Notes under the pieces: model-generated | Told to the model about the DNA's origin: nothing | The model's database searches: none | What the model saw: the letters and a program-made list of their open reading frames with translations, nothing else | Program-made: the position numbers and the translations under genes | Assembly (NCBI RefSeq): GCF_002807015.1 | Contig: NZ_NIPO01000003.1 | Coordinates: 1-52,510, forward strand | Length of the DNA: 52,510 bases | Source of the DNA: Avrilella dinanensis | GTDB taxonomy: Bacteria > Bacteroidota > Bacteroidia > Flavobacteriales > Flavobacteriaceae | Reading direction: 5' to 3' | Shown: piece by piece, positions 17,856 to 25,390 of the stretch | Layout: each line of letters starts with the position of its first letter | Position numbering within the stretch: the first letter of the stretch is position 1

Positions 17856-17884
17856 TTTGGTTATTTCAATCCTTTTCATATTTG
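17856..17884 (+). promoter_or_regulatory. Promoter of the orphan lipoprotein gene
   Basis: TTTG at 17856-17859, 17-nt spacer, CATATTTG at 17877-17884 (one mismatch to TAnnTTTG), 46 nt before the start codon. The short spacer and imperfect -7 are consistent with a promoter that needs an activator. Confidence 0.5.
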
Positions 17885-17930
17885 CCACGAAAGAAAATGC
17901 TACCCGGGCAGCACAAAAAATCTCGAAACA

Positions 17931-18521
17931 ATGAAAAAATTATTTTTGAGTGCTGTAGCCATTTCAGCCTTATGCAGTTCGTGCGAGACTGCCGACGATA
18001 TTTATGCAGAAAAAACAAGTCATAAAACGTACACAACATCGACACACCACGGCACAAACAAAGCGTATGACCAATACCGAAACATTGTCAATAGCTTTGT
18101 TTATGACCAAAAGTTGGATTATCACAACAATATGCGATTGTTTGAACAACATGTGAACCATCACATACAGCAAAACACAGACAAAATGCTGTATGAAACC
18201 ATGGATTGGGAAATACTACAGCAGTTGTGCTATGCTGACGAATCGTTGATTAAGCAACTGGATTATTCAGATGCGTTTAAAGAAAACCTGCAGGCTATTT
18301 TGCAAGGGAAAAATGCTTCGATACCAGAGCTCACAATTGCAACGGAAAAACAGATAGCAGCAACTGTGTTAAAAATGCATGGCGACTATGCAGGGAATGG
18401 CGATGACAACAAATTAGGTGGTAATAGAATAATCGCCTACGTCTATGGTGCACAGCATAGCTTTACGCAGGCAGTATTATATGCCGGAGCCATTGAGCTA
18501 AAGAGCCGATTTGCGAATTAG
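17931..18521 (+). CDS. Hypothetical lipoprotein divergent from the TPR/AraC regulator
   Basis: A 196-aa lipoprotein; the lipobox region LCSSC gives Cys18 as the likely acylated residue, followed by ETADD, an acidic tail suited to surface export. The mature region is helical and His/Gln/Asn-rich in its first half (NNMRLFEQHVNHHIQQNTDK) and ends in a Gly/Ala-rich hydrophobic part (IIAYVYGAQHSFTQAVLYAGA). I recognise no family. The stop codon lies inside an 8-bp tandem repeat (GCGAATTA). It is the obvious candidate target of the divergent regulator. Confidence 0.7.
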   Translation: MKKLFLSAVAISALCSSCETADDIYAEKTSHKTYTTSTHHGTNKAYDQYRNIVNSFVYDQKLDYHNNMRLFEQHVNHHIQQNTDKMLYETMDWEILQQLCYADESLIKQLDYSDAFKENLQAILQGKNASIPELTIATEKQIAATVLKMHGDYAGNGDDNKLGGNRIIAYVYGAQHSFTQAVLYAGAIELKSRFAN

Positions 18522-18533
18522 CGAATTAGCGAA
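18513..18533. repeat. 8-bp tandem repeat over the stop codon
   Basis: GCGAATTA is repeated 2.6 times (18513-18533) and supplies the TAG stop of the lipoprotein gene. Related degenerate motifs (AGCGAA, GCTAA) continue to about 18600. The rest of the 310-nt gap to 18831 holds a terminator hairpin and no gene I can support. Confidence 0.6.
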
Positions 18534-18631
18534 ATGAGGTAATTAGATAATGAAGGAACTAGCGAATGCTGAAAGCTAACGGCTAATTGCTAAAAGCTAT
18601 TTAAAGTTTAATGCAAAAAATTTGTTTCGAG

Positions 18632-18659
18632 AGCCGGTAGTCGCGAATACCGGTTTTTT
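18632..18659 (+). terminator. Terminator downstream of the orphan lipoprotein
   Basis: CCGGTA (18634-18639) pairs with TACCGG (18648-18653), followed by six T residues. It ends the 17931-18521 transcription unit. Confidence 0.7.
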
Positions 18660-18831
18660 CGGAACGATAGAAAATGTTTAACTTAAAAACAGATAGCAAG
18701 AACCAGAAAGTAACATACAATAAAAGCAGACAGGCAACAAGGTTGTACTGCTGCATAGCAGGAAAAAGTAAAAAAAATACAATTAACCGCAGTTAAAAAA
18801 AAAGAAAAACAACTGCATAAAATTTTAAATT

Positions 18832-19431
18832 ATGAAATTATTCAAAAAAGTAATTTTTAGTATATTTGGTATGGCTTTATTGGTCACAGGGTTTGTCGCT
18901 TGTAGTAGTGATGATTCAAGTACAGAGACAAACACTCAAATGGAAAATAGTATGAAAATCACTGCTTCAGATTTTGATTGGTCTAGACTTGGAAGGTTTG
19001 ATATATATAGACGTAGTAGGTTTTGCAGAAAAGGGTTCGGTATATGTACTATGAAAGATGTTGACGATGCAAGAGCAGAAGAAAAGCGTATACAAGAAGA
19101 ATTAGAAAGGCTTGAAGAAAGAAATTTAGGGTTGCATAGCGTTAATTCTATAGTTGCTCCTATTGATCCAGTTGAAGACTTCCATGGTGGGGTAATGTAT
19201 GTTAAGTATGATTTGCGAGATGTAATGCGAGATGGGTATCTTCAACTAAATATAGCATTATCTGAAGCTCCTACTTCTGATCCTGAACCTTTAGTGGTTG
19301 AAGAAGATATTACAACAGAATTAGATGGTATCAAAGATAAGTTTTTGGTTTTAGAAAAAGGAAGCTATAATTATGATACTCACATTGGAGAATATGGAGG
19401 TTATAGCATTCGAATAGAATTATTATGGTAA
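18832..19431 (+). CDS. Hypothetical lipoprotein with surface-export signal
   Basis: A 199-aa lipoprotein; lipobox VTGFVAC (Cys24) is followed by SSDDSS, a strong Bacteroidota lipoprotein export signal, so it is probably surface-exposed. A charged helical stretch (about 80-105, RAEEKRIQEELERLEER) may form a short coiled coil, and a cluster RRSRFCRKGFGIC carries two Cys. The C-terminal half is predicted beta. Function unknown. AT-rich. It overlaps the next gene by 7 nt, so the pair is translationally coupled. Confidence 0.65.
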   Translation: MKLFKKVIFSIFGMALLVTGFVACSSDDSSTETNTQMENSMKITASDFDWSRLGRFDIYRRSRFCRKGFGICTMKDVDDARAEEKRIQEELERLEERNLGLHSVNSIVAPIDPVEDFHGGVMYVKYDLRDVMRDGYLQLNIALSEAPTSDPEPLVVEEDITTELDGIKDKFLVLEKGSYNYDTHIGEYGGYSIRIELLW

Positions 19432-19982
19432 AAAGGTTAATTTTCTTATTATTGGCAGCTGTGGGACTGGCATCTTGTGTTCAAGTACGAGGGCTTGGAG
19501 ATAGTTACAAATATCTTACTATAGACGAAAAATCGCGTGTCGTTCCCTTCAAAACCGGAATGACTATGCAGAAAGGTACTGTGTACAAAACCAATGCCGA
19601 TGAGTTGCTTAAAGAGATTGAAAAATATCCGAAGGCTTTCGTTTACCTGTTTACACCGTTGTGTAGCTCAGATGCTTGTTTGCCGCTGAATATTTATGAA
19701 TCGTATGCCGAGGATAACAATTACAAAGTCTTTTTTGTACTTTCAAGCTACAACGATATGGGAGTAGCATTAAAAGAACCTATTTCGGAACCTCTATTTG
19801 TGATAGACAGTGATTATTACGGACACAAACTTTTTTGTAAATACGTAGATTACTTCGAAAATGAATTACAAGGTGTTGATAAAAAACAAAAACTAACCAA
19901 ATTTCATAGCCTATTTTTCTATGAAAACGGTGTGTTTGTCGGTGGACGTACTTATTTACCGGCTGGCAATAACAAAGAATAA
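19425..19982 (+). CDS. Hypothetical lipoprotein, possibly thioredoxin-like
   Basis: A 185-aa lipoprotein with lipobox GLASC (Cys18). The pattern AFVYLFTPLCSSDACLP followed by NYKVFFVLSSYNDMG and later PLFVIDSDYYG resembles a thioredoxin fold with a widened CxxxxC site in place of CxxC, which would place it among envelope thiol-disulfide or peroxiredoxin-like proteins. This is a fold guess from strand order, not a family match. The start overlaps the previous stop by 7 nt. It ends just before a strong terminator hairpin. Confidence 0.6.
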   Translation: MVKRLIFLLLAAVGLASCVQVRGLGDSYKYLTIDEKSRVVPFKTGMTMQKGTVYKTNADELLKEIEKYPKAFVYLFTPLCSSDACLPLNIYESYAEDNNYKVFFVLSSYNDMGVALKEPISEPLFVIDSDYYGHKLFCKYVDYFENELQGVDKKQKLTKFHSLFFYENGVFVGGRTYLPAGNNKE

Positions 19983-20006
19983 AGAGTATTTACAAAAGAT
20001 TTCTAC

Positions 20007-20040
20007 TACCGCACGAAAAATCCTTTCGTGCGGTATTTTT
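20007..20040 (+). terminator. Strong terminator hairpin of the GCACGA family
   Basis: TACCGCACGAAA (20007-20018) and TTTCGTGCGGTA (20024-20035) form a perfect 12-bp stem with loop AATCC, followed by TTTTT. It shares sequence with the hairpins at 8095-8139 and 21046-21077. Confidence 0.85.
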
Positions 20041-20115
20041 GACAGCAATAACAGCTACCGCTTTGCAGGTTGCAGTTGATATTTATTAACTTTACACTCT
20101 TTAATAATCTAAATT

Positions 20116-20666
20116 ATGAGCTACCGATTAATAACACTGATTGTTTTGGTCTTTTTCAATATTGATGCCTACAGCCAGTATATATACAACAGTACGGAAG
20201 AATATTTTAACCAAGGCATGTTTCAAAGAACAGGGTTTGATGAATCAAAAGTTGTTTTTTTAGAGGGAGATAGTTATATTGACTACACGAATGATGTTTT
20301 CGATGGTCATATGTTCACGTATTACGGTATTGTCTATAATTCGGAGTTGTATAGTGCATCGGAGCTAAAAGAACCAAGTTGTTGGGGAGGCTTTTTAGAA
20401 ATGTGCAAAAATTTTGATAATCAAAAAGGTACAGCTAACCGCAAAGTAGAAGAAATATCTTACTTAAAAAGACATACCGTTTGACAAAAATAAAAAAACG
20501 GTTGTTTTTATCTATGCCAATATGGCACTAAAGAAAAGAGATGTAAAAAAGCTTATTCGACCGATTTTTTGATTATATTAAGGAAAATCCGGAATTTGAT
20601 TATATAGTCCTTCCGTTAGACGCTAACTCTGTGAAAAAAGATAGTGGTCAGATAACCAGTCTTTGA
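20116..20666 (+). pseudogene. Frameshifted exported-protein gene
   Basis: A signal-peptide protein that reads 122 aa in the first frame (MSYRLITLIVLVFFNIDAYSQ...) and stops at 20484. Coding character continues in the next frame from about 20477 (PFDKNKKTVVFIYANMALKK, ending TGA 20570-20572). It then continues in the third frame from about 20556 (FDRFFDYIKENPEFDYIVLP, ending 20664-20666). Two single-base shifts would restore roughly 180 aa. The shifts lie near homopolymers (A7 and T6 runs), so sequencing error is an alternative to decay. The family is not recognised. Confidence 0.55.
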
Positions 20667-20770
20667 TTATGTTATCTTGCTATTAGGTTCATTAATTTTA
20701 TGTAAGAGATTTGTTGTTTTTAAGGACTTTTATAATCCCAAAATAAAGTGCGATTTATTTAATTTTAAAA

Positions 20771-20838
20771 AACCACCACGTTTTAATGCGTGGTGGTTAT
20801 ATAGCTACCACAACTGCACAATATTTTAAAATGATGAA
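20771..20838 (+). repeat. Hairpin plus 41-nt leader, copy 1
   Basis: A perfect 10-bp hairpin (AACCACCACG 20771-20780 / CGTGGTGGTT 20789-20798) is followed by a 41-nt segment (20798-20838) that is 37/41 identical to 21082-21122 and ends in ATGATGAA. In this copy the ATG starts a small membrane-protein gene. Confidence 0.65.
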
Positions 20839-21019
20839 AAATTATTTATTAATACTAATTTATTCTATTGCAATTATTGTTATAATAATTGACAATTATA
20901 GATATAGTAGAAAAAAGAACTCCAATGTACAAAAAAAGAGTTACAATCCTCGCAAATATCTTTGGTTAATAATCCTCTTTTTGATATTAATTATTGATTT
21001 ACTATTAGATAGTAACTAA
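20831..21019 (+). CDS. Small hypothetical membrane protein
   Basis: About 62 aa from the tandem ATGATG at 20831/20834. Two hydrophobic helices (YLLILIYSIAIIVIIID and YLWLIILFLILIIDLLLD) flank a basic loop RYSRKKNSNVQKKSYNPRK. An upstream in-frame ATG at 20786 exists but falls inside the repeated hairpin, and the repeat copy at 21082-21122 keeps exactly the ATGATG, so I place the start here. The size and two-helix layout resemble small toxin-type or phage-type membrane peptides, but no family is recognised. Confidence 0.5.
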   Translation: MMKNYLLILIYSIAIIVIIIDNYRYSRKKNSNVQKKSYNPRKYLWLIILFLILIIDLLLDSN

Positions 21020-21045
21020 AGAGGCATCTTTCAAAAAGCATTTTT

Positions 21046-21153
21046 TACCACACGAAGATCTAAATCCTCGTGTGGTAGCTCTATATAATTACTACAACTG
21101 CACAACATTTTAAAATGATGAACAAGTTAAAGAAACGGAGCTATTCGCTATAA
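21046..21153 (+). repeat. Hairpin plus 41-nt leader, copy 2, with a residual 12-codon ORF
   Basis: Hairpin TACCACACGA (21046-21055) / TCGTGTGGTA (21068-21077) is followed by the leader copy 21082-21122 ending in ATGATGAA. Here the reading frame (21115-21153) encodes only 12 residues (MMNKLKKRSYSL) before TAA. It appears to be a cassette head whose gene is deleted or reduced to a remnant. Confidence 0.6.
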
Positions 21154-21166
21154 AAAAAGCAAGAGA

Positions 21167-22585
21167 CTAACAATCCGCCAGATTTACGGCAACTGCCAAT
21201 CCGCCTTCGGAAGTTTCCTTGTATTTATTGTTCATATCCTGAGCAGTTTGCCACATGGTGTCGATCACTTTGTCTAAAGGCACTTTCACGTTTTTCGGGT
21301 CGGTATCTAAGGCTAATTCGGCCGCGTTAATGGCTTTTATCGCTCCCATCGAGTTACGTTCGATACATGGAATTTGCACCAATCCGCCGATAGGGTCGCA
21401 AGTAAGCCCCAAGTGATGTTCCATAGCAATCTCTGCAGCAATCAGCACCTGCTCTGGGCTCCCTCCCATGAGTTCGCATAAACCTGCAGCAGCCATCGCC
21501 GAAGATACGCCAATCTCTGCCTGACAGCCTCCCATCGCAGCAGAAATGGTTGCTCTTTTTTTGAATACACTACCAACCACACCGGCAACTTTCAAAAACT
21601 GACAGATTTCTTTTTCTCCGGCTTTGTGGTTTTCAATCACGAGATAATACATCAATACTGCCGGGATTACTCCTGCACTACCGTTTGTCGGAGCAGTAAC
21701 TACGCGTCCTAACGAGGCGTTTACTTCATTAACGGCTAAAGCAAAACAGCTTACCCATTTAAGAATTTGTCTGAAATATACTTTAGTTTTCCGGATAGAT
21801 GTTATCCATTCTGTTGTATTCTGATAAGGTGTTTCCCCTTTCAGGTTTTGGTACATATCGTAAGCTCTGCGACGCACTTTCAGTCCTCCGGGCAGAATTC
21901 CTTCGGTGTGACAACCTGTGTAAATACATTCGAGCATGGTGTTCCAGATTCTCATCAATTCAGCATTGACCTCATCATTAGTTCTGAAAACCAATTCGTT
22001 ACTGGTAACAACGTCAGATATGATTTTGCCATTACCCAAAGTATGCGTCAGGATATCCTGTGCTTTTTCTATCGGATAAGGCACCTTTTGGTCCTGCTCA
22101 TTCGGGGCGATATCTTCTTCTCCTTCTTTAACAACAAATCCGCCTCCTACAGAATAAAACGTAGATTGATATTCTCCTTCTTTATCCCAAATAGTAAAAG
22201 TCAAACCATTGGCATGGAAAGGCAAAAACTCTTTATTGAAAACGATTTGTTCTTCCGGAATAAAATCAATAGACTTTTCGGCACCCAGCCGAAGTTGATG
22301 TGATTTTTTGATATTATCGACAATAGAGTCAATATCTTCCACAGGCACATATTCTGGGTCGGTACCACTCAGTCCGAGCATAACCGCCAAATCGGTAGCA
22401 TGCCCGATACCGGTCAGTGACAAAGAACCATACAAATCTACCCGCACATGCTCTCCCTTACTGAACCAGCCATTACTTCTGATTTCACGCAAAAAACTTT
22501 CCGCGGCACGCCATGGTCCGAGAGTGTGTGAGCTGGAAGGTCCCACCCCTATTTTCAACATATCAAATACTGAAATATAGCCCAT
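21167..22585 (-). CDS. sdaA: L-serine ammonia-lyase (single-chain, iron-sulfur)
   Basis: A 472-aa deaminase converting L-serine to pyruvate and ammonia. N-terminal beta domain with [18 protein letters not shown] and a C-terminal alpha domain, fused as in type II enzymes. The [4Fe-4S] ligands are expected in [18 protein letters not shown] and IPCIERN, all present. The product enters central metabolism. It is monocistronic and divergent from dnaK with a 277-nt shared region; CGAAGATA at 22610-22617 (minus TATCTTCG) is a one-mismatch -7 box for it. Confidence 0.95.
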   Translation of the reverse strand: MGYISVFDMLKIGVGPSSSHTLGPWRAAESFLREIRSNGWFSKGEHVRVDLYGSLSLTGIGHATDLAVMLGLSGTDPEYVPVEDIDSIVDNIKKSHQLRLGAEKSIDFIPEEQIVFNKEFLPFHANGLTFTIWDKEGEYQSTFYSVGGGFVVKEGEEDIAPNEQDQKVPYPIEKAQDILTHTLGNGKIISDVVTSNELVFRTNDEVNAELMRIWNTMLECIYTGCHTEGILPGGLKVRRRAYDMYQNLKGETPYQNTTEWITSIRKTKVYFRQILKWVSCFALAVNEVNASLGRVVTAPTNGSAGVIPAVLMYYLVIENHKAGEKEICQFLKVAGVVGSVFKKRATISAAMGGCQAEIGVSSAMAAAGLCELMGGSPEQVLIAAEIAMEHHLGLTCDPIGGLVQIPCIERNSMGAIKAINAAELALDTDPKNVKVPLDKVIDTMWQTAQDMNNKYKETSEGGLAVAVNLADC

Positions 22586-22739
22586 ATCTTTTAACTAAAT
22601 ATCTTGATACGAAGATACAGAATTAACCTTGATAAGCAATGAGATTCTTCATCTTTAATCACGATGATGACAAACTGAACTGATGATGCCTGAAATTGTG
22701 CTATTATTTCATTCAACCAACCGTTTTTTTGCTCTAAAT

Positions 22740-22803
22740 CTGACAAGCTGTCAGTAATTTCCGACAAAAAATAGTTTAATCACGTCTTGGCATAATGATT
22801 GAC
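22740..22803 (+). promoter_or_regulatory. Candidate sigma-54-type promoter and enhancer palindrome of dnaK
   Basis: TTGGCA (22787-22792) and TTGAC (22799-22803) have the spacing of -24/-12 sigma-54 elements (consensus TTGGCACG-N4-TTGC), with one deviation at the -12 GC. Upstream is the perfect palindrome CTGACA-AGC-TGTCAG (22740-22754) and a half-site CCGACA (22761-22766), a plausible activator site. No good TAnnTTTG box precedes dnaK. A CIRCE element is not seen. Confidence 0.45.
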
Positions 22804-22862
22804 AAATACTAATCGAAATTTTAATCATTATTATTGAATCTGAAAAAAAAACATTATAAATT

Positions 22863-24758
22863 ATGAGTAAGATAATAGGAATAGATTTGGGTACTACCAA
22901 CTCCTGCGTTTCCGTGATGGAGGGTAGCGAACCGGTAGTAATCCCTAATGCAGAGGGAAAAAGAACGACACCTTCTGTGATTGCTTTCGTTGAAGGCGGA
23001 GAAATTAAAGTGGGCGACCCTGCGAAACGTCAGGCAGTAACCAACCCTACAAAAACTGTGGCTTCTATCAAACGGTTTATGGGAGAAAAATTCTCGAGCG
23101 TTGAAAAAGAAACAGGCAATGTCGCTTACAAAGTAGTTAAAGGAGATAACGATACGCCACGCGTGGATATTGATGGTCGTTTATATACTCCGCAAGAATT
23201 GTCTGCAATGATTTTGCAAAAGATGAAAAAAACAGCCGAAGATTATTTAGGACAAACTGTTTCTGAGGCGGTTATTACTGTGCCGGCTTATTTCAATGAT
23301 GCACAACGTCAGGCAACCAAAGAGGCAGGAGAAATCGCCGGACTAAAAGTAAGACGTATCATCAACGAGCCTACCGCTGCGGCATTGGCTTATGGTATGG
23401 ACAAAGGTAATGAAGATAAAAAAATCGCCGTGTATGACTTAGGTGGAGGTACATTCGATATTTCAATTCTTGAATTAGGAGACGGTGTATTCGAAGTATT
23501 ATCAACCAACGGAGATACACATTTGGGAGGAGATGATTTCGACCAGGTAATCATCAACTGGTTGGCAGATGAATTCAACAATGCTGAAGGTGTTGATTTG
23601 AGAAAAGACGCTATGGCATTACAAAGATTGAAAGAAGCTGCCGAAAAAGCTAAGATTGAATTATCGTCTTCTACACAGACAGAAATCAACTTGCCGTATA
23701 TTACAGCAACCGCATCAGGACCAAAACACTTGGTGCAGACACTGACCAGAGCTAAGTTTGAGCAATTATCAGACAGTTTGGTAAAACGTTCGATGGAGCC
23801 TTGTAGAAAATCATTGCAAGACGCCGGATTATCAACTTCCGATATCGACGAAGTGATTTTGGTTGGAGGTTCTACACGTATTCCGATTATTCAGGAAGAA
23901 GTAGAGAAATTCTTCGGTAAAAAACCATCAAAAGGAGTAAATCCTGACGAAGTAGTGGCTATCGGAGCAGCTATTCAGGGTGGGGTTTTGACAGGAGATG
24001 TAAAAGACGTATTGCTTTTGGACGTAACGCCGCTTTCATTAGGTATCGAAACCATGGGAGGTGTGTTTACCAAACTGATTGAATCAAATACGACCATTCC
24101 TACCAAAAAATCACAAATATTTTCTACAGCCGTAGATAACCAGCCGTCGGTAGAAATCCATGTTTTACAAGGAGAAAGACCAATGGCAAACGATAACAAA
24201 ACTATCGGTCGTTTCCACTTAGACGGCATTCCGCCTGCACAAAGAGGCGTGCCGCAAATTGAAGTAACGTTCGATATTGATGCCAATGGTATCATTCAGG
24301 TTTCGGCTACTGATAAAGGAACAGGAAAATCACATGATATCCGTATTGAAGCCTCGTCCGGATTGACCGATGAGGAAATCGAAAGAATGAAAAAAGAAGC
24401 GGAAGCTAATGCCGAAGCGGACAAAAAAGCCAAGGAAACCGCAGACAAACTGAACGAAGCTGATTCAATGATTTTCCAAACAGAAAAACAGTTGAAAGAG
24501 TTTGGCGATAAATTGTCTGACAACAATAAATCAAACATCGAAAGTGCTTTGGACGAATTGAAAAAAGCATACGAAACTAAAGATGTAAACACCATTCAGC
24601 CTGCTTTGGATAAAATCAATGAGGCATGGAAAAACGCATCTGAAGAAATGTACAAAGCCCAAGCCGATGCACAACAAGGCGGTGGAAATCAAGCCGAACC
24701 TACTCAGGAAGGCGGAGATGATGCTACACAAGATGTTGATTATGAAGAAGTAAAGTGA
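22863..24758 (+). CDS. dnaK: Molecular chaperone DnaK (Hsp70)
   Basis: 631 aa, the standard Hsp70 length. ATPase domain signatures [16 protein letters not shown] (phosphate 1), [16 protein letters not shown] (phosphate 2) and [17 protein letters not shown] (adenosine) are complete. The substrate-binding domain contains [14 protein letters not shown] and the inter-domain linker is VLLLDVTP. The lid ends in an acidic tail DVDYEEVK. The cytosolic chaperone works with DnaJ and GrpE, neither of which is adjacent. Followed by a good terminator. Confidence 0.98.
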   Translation: MSKIIGIDLGTTNSCVSVMEGSEPVVIPNAEGKRTTPSVIAFVEGGEIKVGDPAKRQAVTNPTKTVASIKRFMGEKFSSVEKETGNVAYKVVKGDNDTPRVDIDGRLYTPQELSAMILQKMKKTAEDYLGQTVSEAVITVPAYFNDAQRQATKEAGEIAGLKVRRIINEPTAAALAYGMDKGNEDKKIAVYDLGGGTFDISILELGDGVFEVLSTNGDTHLGGDDFDQVIINWLADEFNNAEGVDLRKDAMALQRLKEAAEKAKIELSSSTQTEINLPYITATASGPKHLVQTLTRAKFEQLSDSLVKRSMEPCRKSLQDAGLSTSDIDEVILVGGSTRIPIIQEEVEKFFGKKPSKGVNPDEVVAIGAAIQGGVLTGDVKDVLLLDVTPLSLGIETMGGVFTKLIESNTTIPTKKSQIFSTAVDNQPSVEIHVLQGERPMANDNKTIGRFHLDGIPPAQRGVPQIEVTFDIDANGIIQVSATDKGTGKSHDIRIEASSGLTDEEIERMKKEAEANAEADKKAKETADKLNEADSMIFQTEKQLKEFGDKLSDNNKSNIESALDELKKAYETKDVNTIQPALDKINEAWKNASEEMYKAQADAQQGGGNQAEPTQEGGDDATQDVDYEEVK

Positions 24759-24787
24759 AAATAGTAGTAATGTAGTTTTTCATGATT

Positions 24788-24822
24788 GGAAAAGTCGTTT
24801 CGATAACCGGAACGGCTTTTTC
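24788..24822 (+). terminator. Terminator after dnaK
   Basis: AAAAGTCGTT (24790-24799) pairs with AACGGCTTTT (24811-24820) with one G-U; T-rich sequence follows. Confidence 0.75.
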
Positions 24823-25008
24823 GCTTTTATATATAGATTCACAGAATTTGCTTTGAGAATTTGCTTTAAACTTCTTTGGTTAAAATAAGGATTATGAAAT
24901 TTGTGTTGTAAAGTATAACTATTTCGAAACCAAGCCTTATGTGCAAAGTATTCCAAAGATATGATAAAAAAAGGACAAATCTGAAAACAACAGACTTGTC
25001 CCAAGAAG

Positions 25009-25081
25009 TGACCCGACTGGGGCTCGAACCCAGGACCCCAACATTAAAAGTGTTGTGCTCTACCAACTGAGCTATCGAGTC
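25009..25081 (-). tRNA. tRNA-Lys (anticodon TTT)
   Basis: A 73-nt cloverleaf on the minus strand: acceptor GACTCGA/TCGGGTC, D arm AGCTCAGTTGGTAGAGC, anticodon loop CTTTTAA giving TTT, T loop TTCGAGC, discriminator A. Second gene of a two-tRNA unit 24 nt after tRNA-Leu. The 185 nt between it and the dnaK terminator hold nothing I can support. Confidence 0.96.
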
Positions 25082-25105
25082 TAAGCTTTTCTGCAAAAAG
25101 CCGAG

Positions 25106-25187
25106 TGACCGTGATCAGATTCGAACTGACACGTCTTGCGACACCACCCCCTCAAGATGGCGAGTCTACCAATTCCTCCACACGGCC
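25106..25187 (-). tRNA. tRNA-Leu (anticodon GAG)
   Basis: An 82-nt class II tRNA on the minus strand: acceptor GGCCGTG/CACGGTC, anticodon stem CCATC/GGTGG with loop TTGAGGG (anticodon GAG), long variable arm TGTCGCAAGACG, T loop with TTCGAATC, discriminator A. It decodes CUC/CUU. Confidence 0.95.
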
Positions 25188-25277
25188 AATTGTGCGTTTT
25201 TTTTCTAACTTTTTATCAAAAATAAAAGGAAAATAAATTCCGTTTGAAGTAAAATCGTGTTTACATTTTTGATGGTG

Positions 25278-25308
25278 CAAATTTAATGTCTTTTTTTATT
25301 TTGACAAA
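25278..25308 (-). promoter_or_regulatory. Promoter of the tRNA-Leu/tRNA-Lys unit
   Basis: On the minus strand TTTG (25308-25305), 19-nt spacer, TAAATTTG (25285-25278). The match is complete; the leader to tRNA-Leu would be about 85 nt. Confidence 0.75.
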
Positions 25309-25323
25309 CTTTTTCTTCAAAAT

Positions 25324-25371
25324 AAAACCATAGAAAACATAATGATTTCTCCTTGTGTCTTCTATGGTTTT
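25324..25371 (-). terminator. Terminator of the btuB-btuG operon
   Basis: AAAACCATAGAA (25324-25335) and TTCTATGGTTTT (25360-25371) form a perfect 12-bp stem just past the btuG-like stop. The A/T-rich ends make it usable on the minus strand. Confidence 0.75.
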
Positions 25372-25390
25372 AGCAGATAAAAAAGATGAA

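Noticed and set aside
18513..18600. GCGAATTA / GCTAA repeats as a CRISPR or iteron array
   Set aside because: Only 2.6 exact units of 8 bp, no regular spacers, no cas or rep genes nearby. No CRISPR array was seen anywhere in the window.
20786..20830. Upstream in-frame Met (20786) for the small membrane protein
   Set aside because: It falls in the repeated hairpin, whereas ATGATG at 20831 is preserved in the second repeat copy.
24866..25096. Minus-strand frame of about 76 codons covering tRNA-Lys
   Set aside because: The peptide is a translation of the tRNA gene and its flanks (the common DSIAQLVEHNTFNVGVLGSSPSR artefact type).
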